Assembly: GCA_907163375.1 (NCBI GenBank)
Contig: CAJQUW010007511.1
Span: forward strand, 96,018-160,017
Length of the DNA stretch: 64,000 bases
Source of the DNA: Prostheceraeus crozeri
Lineage: Eukaryota > Platyhelminthes > Polycladida > Euryleptidae
Direction: 5' to 3'
Under the pieces are notes generated by a model. That model was not told where the DNA came from, ran no database searches, and saw nothing but the letters and a program-made list of their open reading frames with translations. Position 1 is the stretch's first letter. Each line of letters begins with the position of its first letter. Below are positions 11,650 through 22,606 of the stretch, piece by piece. Made by a program: the position numbers and the translations under genes.

Positions 11650-13697
11650 AAATTGTAAGAATTAGCTTCAGTGACTGTTATCAACCGGATCACACAACAA
11701 AGAGACACAATCGATGTCAAGTTCTACAGAGAAGTTTGTGAACGTTTTTTCGTGCGCCTGCTAACTTTTTTAACAATGTTCGGAGGACCCAACATTATCG
11801 AGAAAACTTTTGCGCAATGATCTGAATTCCTCAAATCTGAAGGAATCGTGGCGATCGGAGCATTTTGAATGAATTCAGAGCAATTCGCAAGCGACGCACG
11901 ACTATTTTTCCTATGTCCGTAAGGTATCAAAAGTTTATTTTTGATCACTTAGTAAGTTCCTCTATGTGCCATCGCCTTGAATCGCACTTCTAGAAAAGTG
12001 ATAAGCTCAAACAATCTAATTCTATGCACCCATTTGTCGTGCCTTCAGGCAACGAAGAACACCGAAAACCTGTCATGTTTTGCAATTATCACTTTTTGAA
12101 ATTCTAGTCCAAGAGATTCCGATTTCACGGGAGTTTTAGCAATATCAATAACTGGCTGCTTAATTCTCATTGAGACTGAGTTAAAGACTCAACTAAGACT
12201 AATGATGAACATTTTACTTCTTCGTCATGAAAGATTGAGAAAAAGAGAAAATTCTCTCGAATCAGAGGTGTTAGAATCAATTAAATTCACAGTCATGGCG
12301 TACAACAGCTCCACTACAGTCTTCATGTGCCACTAGAGCATTCTGAAGACATTGAATCCAATCGATCTGCGAAGACTTCACTTATCATCGCTTCTTCTTT
12401 CTTGTCTCACTTATTATTGTCTTTCTTGCTAATTTTGATTTTGGACTTTGTTAATTCACTCTTTTGAGATTTTCATTCATTCCACTTTTGATCGTGGTGG
12501 GTCTGAATGCGGTGATCAATAACAAATTCTCCAGAATTGCTGTTTTTTTTACTTTCTGAGCAAACTAAGTCAGGGTAATTAAAAATACATATAATAATCT
12601 AAATACAAAAAACAGTCATCCTACTAATTTATTGCATCCTAAATTAACTAAGATAATCCTAATTCCTTTCCAAATTAGGCTGCCTATATTCAAATTCGTT
12701 TACTACAATAGCTGAAGACACTGTCGATGCATGAAGTCAGCCTAAAACATCAAATCAAATAATAAATCAAAGGACTCTTCAATGCCAGTAGGTCTACAAT
12801 TCATGATATCAGACTTTTTCAAGATATGATGATAATATCAGTCTTAATTTCCAAAATAAGTTTTGCATGCGACAGAGGCTTCAAAGTGTTAAAGTAAATG
12901 GAGTAATAGAAATTTAGATAATATATGCCTGGCGCTTATTGGTAATGTAGTTGTGTTTGTTAACTGATATCAAATTTCTCATATAGACACAGTTAATTTG
13001 CATTTCGAAAACCAAAGCTGCCTTAATCATTATGAGACATAATATGTACTTTTACGGGTGCTTTTTCCTTCTAACCGATACGAGTGGATGCTTGCTTGTA
13101 GTAATTGCAGCGCTATTCATTGCATCGTTAACAGTATTTAGACTATACAGGAGTATTGGTGCATGTACAGTTCTAGTGCATATTCTAGCATATTTCTCAT
13201 GCGATGCCGGTGCCTAGCAACCTAAATGGAAGCTGGTCAATACGGCTAAGTACATTCATCCGTGTTTGAAAATAGACTGCATGCATATGTACGACGATCA
13301 AATACAGATTATGATTGTAATCGTTTATAGGTCAATTCTGCATAATGATATACTGAGTGTCTCAGAAGGGACCGAACGCTGATAATATCTATTCATAAAT
13401 ACAAATTCATGACCCAAACTAACTGACGACCAAATGGTAAATATATGTCGGTCAGAAAAAATGTCAGCTGTCATAACGTCGGAGTGTTAAGACCAGGGTT
13501 GGCCTTTTGCCGGCTAAAATTGCTTTTTGTCGATGCATGCATGTTTACAGATTGCAACTCTTTTCTTGCAAAACACGACATTCATTCTCTGATAGAACCA
13601 TATTCCAACGTAGTGATATCTGTGATGGTTGACTGTTCATTCCGATTTCCATGATGTTGTAAATAGTCTCGTTTCCATATTTTAATAATGTTGATAC

Positions 13698-13916
13698 TGT
13701 GGCATAGTGAAATCTATGACATTATATGACGTTTGTTTGTTCACAGCAAACTGTTCCTTTAAATACCCTAACTTCTAATGAACTTTGTTATTGGAGAAAT
13801 TTATGAAAAATACACAGAACTAGTTTCGACCACGAAGAGCTTGTTTTGATTCTCTGACATGTACATACGGCAAAGTCAATACTGATGTGCATGCGACTCT
13901 AACTGAAAACATTACA
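13698..13916 (+). repeat. 5' LTR of the Gypsy element
   Basis: Starts TGTGGCATAG and ends ATTACA, giving the usual TG...CA ends. It is 219 bp long and matches the 3' LTR base for base as far as I can compare by eye. Confidence 0.93.
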
Positions 13917-14070
13917 TTGGCGACTAGGATGTTTGATATCCTGAGAGTGTGAAGTTCTTTCTATGCAATTACTAATTCATTTACTAAAGTAGGAATAGGA
14001 TTTGACAAAACTTACTAATATTTGCATTACTAAAGTTCTAGGACTGAGCTGCTCTTTTTTCTTTTGAGTT

Positions 14071-17000
14071 ATGGCTAGCGTCATTACTGGCGTTCCTGCG
14101 CCCACACCTTTCCTTCACACTCCAGGCGAACCACCCATTGCATGGGATACTTGGATACGTACTTTCGACAACTACCTGCTTGCCGTAGGACTAGATGTCA
14201 CCACTGAGGAAGCTAGGTGTAGGGCTCTGTTGATCTCGTGCCTAGGATCGGAAGGTCAGAGGATCTTGTACACGTTTGACAGCTCCAGTGTTTCTAAACT
14301 TGCCGACCTAAAGAAGGTCATGAAGAACTACTTTGTGGGATCCACCTCTAAGTGGACATACCGACTCAAACTGCATGAGCGCATGCAGCGTCAGGGCGAG
14401 TCGATCGAGAGTTTCACTTCTGATTTGCGGCAGATTGCCTCCAGTTGCGAGTTTAAGGTTAGTACAGACCCGCTCAACGAATCACTGCTTGGACAATTCA
14501 TTATAGGTGTTCATGACAACCGGGTTAGAGAGAAGCTTTTACTTCAAGATGACAGCAAGCTGACGTTCGCAGGCGCTGTCGACATTGCCAAAGAGTATGA
14601 GCGTGTCACGCAAGAAAGCTCCACTTTTAGGTCACATGGATCTGTTTCTAGTCATGCAGCACTCCAAATCCGTTCGTCTAGACAGCGTGATCGTTTTCAA
14701 GGTCACAAGCAAAAATCAAGTAAGCATATCAGTTCAGGTAACCAGCACACGCGATGCTATCGTTGTGGGTCTGATAAGCATGTTGCCACGTATGACCAAT
14801 GCCCTGCCAGAGAGAAAGTTTGCAATTTTTGTAAGAAGATGGGTCACTTTTCAAAAGTCTGTAGCAGTCGACCTAGAAGTCAGTCAAGTCACAGTACGCA
14901 TCGTGCTCCAAGTCGTTCTAACCGTGGTCAGTCCAGGAGTAGAGGTGTTAGAGTGAATGAAATCACCGATGGGCCAGATGAAGATTCCACTGTTTGTCGC
15001 ATCACAATTTGCAATTTGGGTAATCCTAATCACGATGAGAAGTTCACATCGAGTTTGATTGTGCAGAGCCAGGTTCTCTCAGGTGTTTTGGATACCGGTT
15101 GTGGCATTAACATCATTCCACATCAAGTTCTGTCAACGTTTTGGTCTCAGAAGAGAATTCAGGATGCGCTTCATCAATGTGCCATCAGAGTGTTCACTTA
15201 TACAGGAGAAAGAGTTCAAGTGATGGGAAAGATAGAAATTTTTTGCACTTCTGCTGACGGCAAAGAGAGTTGCACAGTACCCTTCGTTGTTGTCTCACTG
15301 AGAGAGAAGGAAGTATTGTTTGGCCGTGACTTGATGAGACGCTTTCATAGTATAAGAAAAGATCTTTGGGATCTACTTTCTCCAGCCAGATCGAACTTGA
15401 ATGTCAACATGAATGCATGCCTGTTTTCTCGGAACTCTCCGCAGACAATTGATCCACCACATGTACCTTCTGTGTCTACAAATTCTATCTGTCAGACGAG
15501 TTATGTCAGTCCCACTGCTCAGGTTTCTCATGCTGATCCTGATTCTTTTGCAAATTTCACAAGTGATTCGTCTACATCACTCACTTCCCCTGCTTCTCAG
15601 CCAGATGTCGTTGCTCTAGGATGCATCAAAGGCTACACTCACAAAGTTCGTGTAAACTCGGATGTTAGACCTGTGCGCCAGTCATTGCGCCAAATTCCTT
15701 TCTCGATTCGGAATCAGGTCTCTGATGAAGTGAAGCGTTTACTTGCTGCCGATGTCATTGAGAGAGTTGAGGCATCTGAGTGGATTTCCAACCTGGTCAT
15801 AGTACAGAAAGCGAACGGGAAGCTTAGAGTATGTGTTGATTTGCGAGCCGTGAATCAAGCTGTCGTTGTTGATGGCTATCCGCTCCCAAGGATTGAGGAA
15901 GTACTGCACTCCATGAAGGATTCTTCGACTTTTTCAAAGCTAGATTTGTCAGAGGCATACTTGCAACTACCACTCCATATAGAAAGTCGAGATTTGACTA
16001 CGTTCATAGTACCTGACGGTTTGTTCCGCTTCAAGCGATGCCCTTACGGGTTGGCCTCATGTCCATCTGCTTTCCAGTCCGTCATGTCCAAGATTCTGAA
16101 AGGTATTGACGGTGTTGTATGCTACCTGGATGACGTTTTGGTCACTGGACCTTCTACTGAAATCCACAACCAGAGATTAAGGGCAGTGCAGAACCGACTG
16201 AATGACCACAATGTGAAGCTGAATGAAGCCAAGTGCATTTACGGTGTCAGCAAGATCACATACTTAGGACACGATATTGACAGACATGGCATCAAGCCCT
16301 CATGTGAAAAGGTCAAGGCACTGATCGAGTCCCCCGCCCCAACGTCATTCACTGAGCTTCGCACGACATTGGGTGCTTTCGGTTTTTACGCAAAACACAT
16401 TCAAAATTTTTCAACCTTGGTAGAACCTCTGCGGTGTTTGTTAAGTTCTCCACAGTTCACGTGGTCTCAGGAAGCTCAAGTGACTTTTGACAGAATGAAG
16501 CTACTTATAAGTCAAAGTTCTGCCCTAGCACCTTTTGATGCCAATCTACCAGTCATTGTGTCGACTGATGCATCAAATGTTGGACTAGGAGCTACGCTCT
16601 CGATTGTTGATCCACATTTTGGAAAGAGAACAGTTGAATTTGCATCCAAGAGGCTCACAGCATCAGAAAAGAAGTTTTCCACAACTGAGAAGGAAAGTCT
16701 TGCGCTAGTTTGGGCCTGCGAGAGATGGAGACCGTACCTTTTAGGAAGAAAGTTTGTGCTTGAAACTGACCATGAACCGCTTCGCATGATTTTCTCAAGA
16801 AAGGGTTTTGACCGAATGAGTTTGCGACTAGCTCGCTGGGCAACAAGACTCATGGCGTTCAATTTCGATGTGCAATATAAGCGAGGTTGTGATAACACAA
16901 TTCCCGATTACTGCTCTCGTTTTCCGATTGAGGACATGGTTTACTTGCTATCGGATGATCAGGATGAAGACTTAGCTATTGTTCAGTCCATGTCAGTAAA

Positions 17001-18223
17001 AAAATTTCCAAGATGCGTGCGAGTCATGTCCAGATCTGTCTAGGATAAGAAATTTCATTGAAACAGGTTGGCCAAGCAAGAAGAACATGCCTACCGAATT
17101 GCAGCCCTATTTTCTGATTCGAGATGAACTCTCCATTCACCAGCATCAAGTTATGAGAGGAAGAAGAGTAGTTGCTCCAGTTTCTGCTAGAGACGATTTG
17201 ATTGACATAGCACATGAATCTCACATGGGTAGTCAGAAAACCAAGACGAGACTCAGGTCTATGTATTGGTGGCCAGGACTAGACAAGCAAATCGAAGAAA
17301 AGATTAGGAACTGCAGTGTTTGCCAGATGGCAAGCAAAACTTTCAAAAGTGGTCCAGCACCTTCAAAAGAAAATTTGCCTCTTCCAGAGTTTCCGTGGAA
17401 GCGTGTGTCAATTGACATTAAGGGTCCAATGTACTACTTGCCTTCATATCTAAGATATGCAATTGTTGTGATTGATCTCCACAGTAAATGGCCTGAAGTT
17501 TCCTTTGCGTCGTCTGTTGAAACTGATAAAGTCATTGAAGTTTTGGATGGTATTTTTTCGAGGGAAGGATTTCCAGAAGAGCTGTTGTCCGACAATGGTG
17601 CTCAGTTTACATCCACATCGTTTTCTGATTTTCTGTGCAAGAGAAATATTGTCCACATTCGCGCACCCATTTACAATCCTGAGTCCAATGCCGTCGTAGA
17701 GAGATTTAACCGCACACTGGCTGAACAGATCGAGTTGGCTTTGTTTCAGAAGACTCCAGTACCTCAGTACATTCGTCAGTTCCTTCTTACCTACCGATCC
17801 TCGCCACACTCAACAACTCTTCAGTCTCCCAGTTTTCGTCTTCACAATAGGGAAATGCGAACACAGCTCAGTTCACTAGTTCATGTGAAACCCAAGAAGA
17901 AAGTTCGATTCGAAGAGCCATTCAGGTCAGGTGACCGAGTTTGTGTGAAGCATCCGAGATCAGGAGAGATCAAGCGTGGTTTAAAAGTCTCAAGAAACAT
18001 TGGCAGTCGGTCTGTCATTCTCGATGATGGCCAGAAGTGGCACACGAAGCATGTGTCGACTGATCGATCGAACAGCAGGATGGAAGAAGAATGCGAGCTG
18101 CCGGACGTTCCGCGAGAAGTGCGTGGTGCCGTGCGAGACGTAGTGCAAGACGAGAATGGAGGAAGGCGACAAAGTACAAGAAGACGAAGACATGTGCGAA
18201 ACGAGAACTTTATCTACTACTAG
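14071..18223 (+). pseudogene. Gypsy gag-pol coding region (fossil)
   Basis: Parts in order: a gag-like region (about the first 290 residues) with two zinc knuckles near residues 229 and 251 (CYRCGSDKH and CNFCKKMGH); an aspartic protease with DTGC near residue 340; reverse transcriptase from about residue 555 with the YLDD catalytic box near 684; RNase H near residue 830 onward with STDAS and TDHEPLR; then integrase with an HHCC zinc-binding domain and a catalytic core containing SDNGAQF and VERFNR. The C-terminus is basic (STRRRRH) and I see no chromodomain or envelope gene. The coding region is close to whole with about one break. Its age should be that of the element, recent by LTR identity. 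Confidence 0.92.
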
Positions 18224-18369
18224 CTGTGGTTGTGATCGAAGTGATGAACATTTTGTAAACGGATGGTGTCACGTGAAGTCCGTTATCAAATCTTTTACGC
18301 TCTAGCGTTAATGCAGCGTGTTTGACATTTTCGAACATTTGACATTTGTTTTTCCTACAGGAGGGAATA

Positions 18370-18588
18370 TGTGGCATAGTGAAATCTATGACATTATATG
18401 ACGTTTGTTTGTTCACAGCAAACTGTTCCTTTAAATACCCTAACTTCTAATGAACTTTGTTATTGGAGAAATTTATGAAAAATACACAGAACTAGTTTCG
18501 ACCACGAAGAGCTTGTTTTGATTCTCTGACATGTACATACGGCAAAGTCAATACTGATGTGCATGCGACTCTAACTGAAAACATTACA
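18370..18588 (+). repeat. 3' LTR of the Gypsy element
   Basis: Begins TGTGGCATAG directly after the purine tract and ends ATTACA before the GATAC target duplication. It is 219 bp long, like the 5' LTR. Confidence 0.93.
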
Positions 18589-19129
18589 GATACTTCTTTC
18601 ATGCCTTGGATTTATACTTGTGTGTTTTAGTTCTATGGTATTATTCGATGACTGTGTTATTATTGACATTTTTGAATTCTTAGTTTTATTTGATTCGTAT
18701 CATACACAACCAATTTTGTTGTTGAACTATTGATTTCTCCGTGTTGGTCACAAAATTTCAAGAAACGCGTATCTTGCAATTCTAAGAAGATAATGTACAA
18801 AAGATCACTAACTTTTTGTGAATAAACATTTTGCGAATCTTTCTGCTGTTTAAAAAAAGCATTAGCAGGTGAAAGCTGCCTACAAATTTACACAGCTTTA
18901 AACCATGTGATGTCAGTTTTTATCACGCATTTTGGCTCTTCAGTTCATTTAATAGAAGCTTTTAGATACTTCCGAAATTATCATCAAATGAATGCTCTTT
19001 TAGGGAGAATGTAATGTCGCTAAATCAAAAAAAATGAAATTTAATATATGAATAAAAGTGATTTATACATAGGACTAAATTAAGCAAACCACTTCATGTG
19101 GACGAGCTTCAATAATCCCACAGTCATTC

Positions 19130-19500
19130 TTCCATGTTGAGTATTAAACAAGACTGCAGCATGTATTTTAATAGTAGCTTGGGTTTCATCGGATCTAGAT
19201 TTGAACCTAGGTCTCATGAATGCAGACAGAACACTCTATTAAAAGGCCTCTGCATTCATGGAGTCAACATGGATTCATGGAGTCTGCATTCATGGCATTC
19301 AGATGGAGTCAACATCTAAGATGTCACAATATTACCATTAGAAATTTATAGGATTTTGCTATCCTCTCTATTTCTGAAAGGCGGATGATCTGATCTGGCA
19401 GACGCGAAGCTTTGCAGTAGGTTAGGGGTGTGCTATGTGAAAGTTTTATGTACTACCTCGTTCCCTGCACAAGTTCGCGTTAGAACCCGGACCATAAGTT
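19130..19500. repeat. Older relative of the 748-bp palindrome, with tRNA-like segment
   Basis: From about 19310 to 19495 the sequence resembles the right arm of the palindrome at 20046-20793: 'atgtcacaatattaccatt', 'ctctatttctgaaag', 'gcagacgcgaag' and 'tatgtactacctcgttccct' occur in order. It is diverged and present in copy B too (63260-63450), so it predates the A/B split. On the minus strand at about 19180-19260, 'aggttcaaatct' preceded by 'aatagagtg' resembles a pol III B box and tRNA D-arm region, suggesting a decayed tRNA-derived SINE head. Confidence 0.5.
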
Positions 19501-20045
19501 GACATGACATGAAAAATGATGAAGGGCAATATTTTTAATCTTGTCCTTCTGGGAGTGCAGGATACATTTCATAGAAATATTCGTATAATCACAATGGGCA
19601 TGGGACATTTGCCACAGATTTAGAAGACAAACTATTCTATGAGATCAGCGGGTATGATAATCGTAGAAATCCGAGGCCAGATTTCTACATTTTCTTGCCC
19701 TTCTAGCTTCATGGAATGCTTGTTTTCGATCATTCATATAGAGTCAAGTGATTTCCTTCCAGCATGGACGTCTGTTGCATCTTACAATGAATGAAATTTA
19801 TAAAGCAACAAAATGCGTGCGCGCTTAAAAGAATGCACAGTAGCTTTACAACAATATTTTTTCACAATAAATCATCTGCTTACACCTAGCCTATACTTGG
19901 AACATATTCTTGATTTAAGTATGATATTGATGAGGTTTGAATTGTGAAAATACAGGCCTAAATGTTTTTCAAATGATGAAAAAGTACGATGAACTTATTG
20001 CGACTAACATTCATCAATGAAGTAAAGAGTGACGATGATCCCTTA

Positions 20046-20793
20046 TAGTCCGGGAGCCAGCGTGAAGTTGTGCAGGGAACGAGGTAGTACATAAAACTTT
20101 CACATAGCATAGTACACCTCTAACCTACTGCAAAACTTCGCGTCTGCCGGATCAGATCATTTGCTTTTCAGAAATAGAGATGATAACAAAATCCTATGTA
20201 TTTCCAATAGTAAAATTGTGACATTTAAGGTGTTGACTCCATTTTTTCGAATTTTTGCTCATAAAAGTTACACAAATTGGTATTTTGTTAAACTCGTTAT
20301 TATGGAAATCATCTACAGATCATGATCTTTCAAATGAGTTATCATTCAGTGAGAGAGGATGAAGTAAAGTGTACAAACAGACACTTTTCGTTAAAGTATA
20401 TCAACAATTTTCCTGAAATTTCTATGTTAAAATTTGCAGTTACACCAACGAAAAGTGTCTGTTTGTACACTTTACTTCATCCTCTCTCACTGAATGATAA
20501 CTCATTTGAAAGATCATGATCTGTAGATGATTTCCATAATAACGAGTTCAACAAAATACCAATTTGTGTAACTTTTATGAGCAAAAATTCGAAAAAATGG
20601 AGTCAACACCTTAAATGTCACAATTTTACCATTGGAAATACATAGGATTTTGTTATCATCTCTATTTCTGAAAAGCAAATGATCTGATCCGGCAGACGCG
20701 AAGTTTTGCAGTAGGTTGGAGGTGTACTATGCTATGTGAAAGTTTTATGTACTACCTCGTTCCCTGCACAACTTCACGCTGGCTCCCGGACTA
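20046..20793. mobile_element. Young 748-bp foldback element, almost a perfect palindrome
   Basis: Arms 20046-20392 and 20447-20793 are 347 bp each and differ at about three positions by eye; the loop is 54 bp. Ends read TAGTCCGGGAGCC. The 3-bp TTA occurs on both sides (20043-20045 and 20794-20796). Copy B at the window end (about 63984-64000) has the empty site with a single TTA. A TTA target duplication suggests the PIF/Harbinger superfamily. There is no transposase, so it would move in trans. A transcript through it would fold into a long hairpin. Confidence 0.88.
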
Positions 20794-20907
20794 TTATATT
20801 GTATACCACAAAAACTTAAGTAGTAATGATGGAAAAATAGTTTTAGCCAGTTTTAGCCGAAAAATGGTGACAAAAGCTGGTGGTTTTTACTAGGTGTCTA
20901 CCGGTTT

Positions 20908-21265
20908 TTACCAGGTGGTAAATTCTAGGGTGATTTTTACCGGCCAACCCTGGTTAAGACTAAAGTCATTGATGATGCTTTGTCGGTCGTTGTTTCTAAA
21001 TAACACCCTCCATCCTCCAACACACAAATTCACCGTCTTCAATACTTCGACTGATAGTTTTGTTCGAATCCAATTCATCACATCCACACAATCTTCATTT
21101 TCTTTCCTTGATATCTGCTCCGCTAATGTTCTCAAAAACTGTCGGCTTTCTCTCCCCATTCCTCCGTTGGTACATAATATCAGAGGCGTTGATTACATAG
21201 TTGTGCACGCCGTACTCCATCTTAATCACGGAAAAGATGTGGAACTACTCTTAATTGCTTAGAAG
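20908..21265 (-). pseudogene. Retroelement C-terminal fragment (possible)
   Basis: The minus-strand frame contains GRESRQFLRTLAEQISRK followed by DVMNWIRTKLS and LLxTVNL-like residues, resembling the C-terminal tail found in some invertebrate retroelement polyproteins (a basic 'GKE..F...LA..I..K' block, then 'SxVMxWIRxxLS'). I recall the pattern but cannot name the clade with confidence. The frame is short, ends inside the neighbouring hAT end, and is surrounded by non-coding sequence, so this is at most a relic. Confidence 0.35.
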
Positions 21266-22606
21266 ATATGAAATCAAAAGAAATGTCAGATCAAAAACGT
21301 TTTTTCTGTGTTTCAAATCTATACCAACTTCGATTTTCCAATGAATTATATTGATAATACATTTCTACAATACTTTTTGACGTCAAGATTGACTGGATCA
21401 TTTATTTACATTGTTATTTTATCATATTGGTAGCCAGTATGTCCTCAAAAGGCATTTTGTAGTGCTTCTGAAAATTTAAGCTCGGTAAAGTGAGTATTCA
21501 TCCGTTTAGCACCCAGATTGGTGCTTAAATAGAACTTTGGGACGGGTAGTGCGGTTTTTCATGAAGTCACATATGCGTACTAAAGGGAGGACTACCTAAG
21601 TCTAAGAATTCAGCTTCAAAATCTAGCACTCGTTGAGCACGAAAATATAAATACTCAATTTTAATACTCAATTTGGAACTGTTTGAATTTAAAAACAATA
21701 CATAACTCGTTCTCATTTAGGTGTCTTTTTTTTACTCATTTGGGGAGTTGCATACAACTACCACTTCCACCAGCTAATGAATGCCATACGGCACATCTAA
21801 CCCGCTATATCCCATGTACACATCCATTTATAAGAACTTTTGTGGCAGATTTTGTGACACAAATGCAGTTGCATCAGTAAAATTCTGCTCATCTTGAAGA
21901 GAGTGATTAAATTAAAAATATATTGAATTATAGCCATGGTCAAACAAGGATGTTCTTAGGAAGAAGAAATGTGTAGACATTATACAAGGGTTTCTCTACG
22001 ACATAAAAGTCGATAAGGAGTAAAGTAGTCAGATGTAGTCAGCAAGTGCAAGTAGTATCAATAGTGAAATTGATAACTTGAAATTCATACGTCACATGTC
22101 TTTCAAAATATTGTAGAGTTGTTATTAAATTTGCACCCAACCGTTCATAATTATAAAAATGACGATTCACTTGCCTAAGACAGTCATAACACTCGGAGAA
22201 TGTGCAAACGCTGCATTTTAGTACATTGAACAGCATCACGACTTTCAACTGGTTTTAATTGCTTGGAAGAAATATATCAAATAAAGAGAATGATCATATC
22301 AAACACGTTTTCCTGTGTTTCTAGATGTGCTTTTCAAATCAATATTCATTTCGAGCTCATCACGAACACTTTCGTTTCGTACTCAGATTGGCACTTGAGA
22401 AGGACTTCATGATTTTCAGTGTATGCATCAGCTAGATCTTTGATTTTATTATTGATTTCTTGATTTCTAAGGATGTGTTTGCTGTTTGTGTAAAAGAAGC
22501 TGATAATGGGAACATTTTTTGCGCGTCTCATCAGTAAAATACTCAGTCCAATAGTTCAAATAATCAGAAATCGAATCAGTAAATAGCAAAGAAGAAATGC
22601 GTTGTG
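21266..22606. other. No gene seen; a weak direct repeat
   Basis: AT-rich sequence. A stretch near 21240-21330 resembles 22250-22340 (both contain 'aattgctt.gaaga' then 'cgttttt.ctgtgttt'), so part of it is an old direct duplication. A TTTATT at 22445-22450 is noted as a poly(A) signal for the minus-strand gene that follows. No ORF has recognisable domains. Confidence 0.45.
22445..22450 (-). terminator. Candidate poly(A) signal AATAAA for the LRR-Ig gene
   Basis: TTTATT on the plus strand is AATAAA on the gene's strand, about 157 bp after the stop codon. It is the first clean hexamer I noticed downstream. AT-rich DNA makes chance matches likely. Confidence 0.45.

Larger units (their letters stand above)
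13698..18588 (+). mobile_element. Gypsy/Ty3 LTR retrotransposon (fossil), almost whole
   Basis: Two 219-bp LTRs that look identical by eye flank a gag-pol region. The 5-bp target duplication GATAC lies at 13693-13697 and 18589-18593. A likely primer-binding region starts just after the 5' LTR (13917, TTGGCGACTAGGATG), and a purine-rich tract lies just before the 3' LTR (about 18358-18369). The corresponding site in copy B (near 62530) is empty. Identical LTRs and the empty site indicate a recent insertion. It looks nearly whole, with about one break in the coding region. The domain order and single gag-pol layout resemble the Mag group, a tentative placement. Confidence 0.93.
13494..20952. 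mobile_element. hAT-like non-autonomous element, swollen by nested insertions
   Basis: The left end CAGGGTTGGCC (13494) and the inverted right end GGCCAACCCTG (ending 20952) are flanked by an identical 8-bp sequence, GTTAAGAC (13486-13493 and 20953-20960). An 8-bp target duplication with CAGGG-type ends is the pattern of the hAT superfamily. Removing the two inner insertions leaves about 1.8 kb with no transposase frame, so it is probably non-autonomous. Copy B keeps a decayed left end near 62334. TIR similarity beyond about 12 bp is weak, which is the main doubt. Confidence 0.65.
11650..20960 (+). repeat. Segmental duplication, copy A
   Basis: From 11650 the sequence matches 58980 onward in the same orientation, starting at 'aattgtaagaattagcttca'. 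Similarity continues to the window end in copy B. Copy A contains two large insertions that copy B lacks: a Gypsy element at 13698-18588 and a palindrome at 20046-20793. Copy B contains an insertion at 59564-61030 that copy A lacks. No intact gene was found in the shared sequence. Copies A and B could be true paralogues or two haplotypes placed in tandem by assembly. Confidence 0.85.

Noticed and set aside
20894-21262. 122-aa plus-strand ORF
   Set aside because: It starts inside the hAT-like end and has no domain; the opposite strand carries the more protein-like reading.
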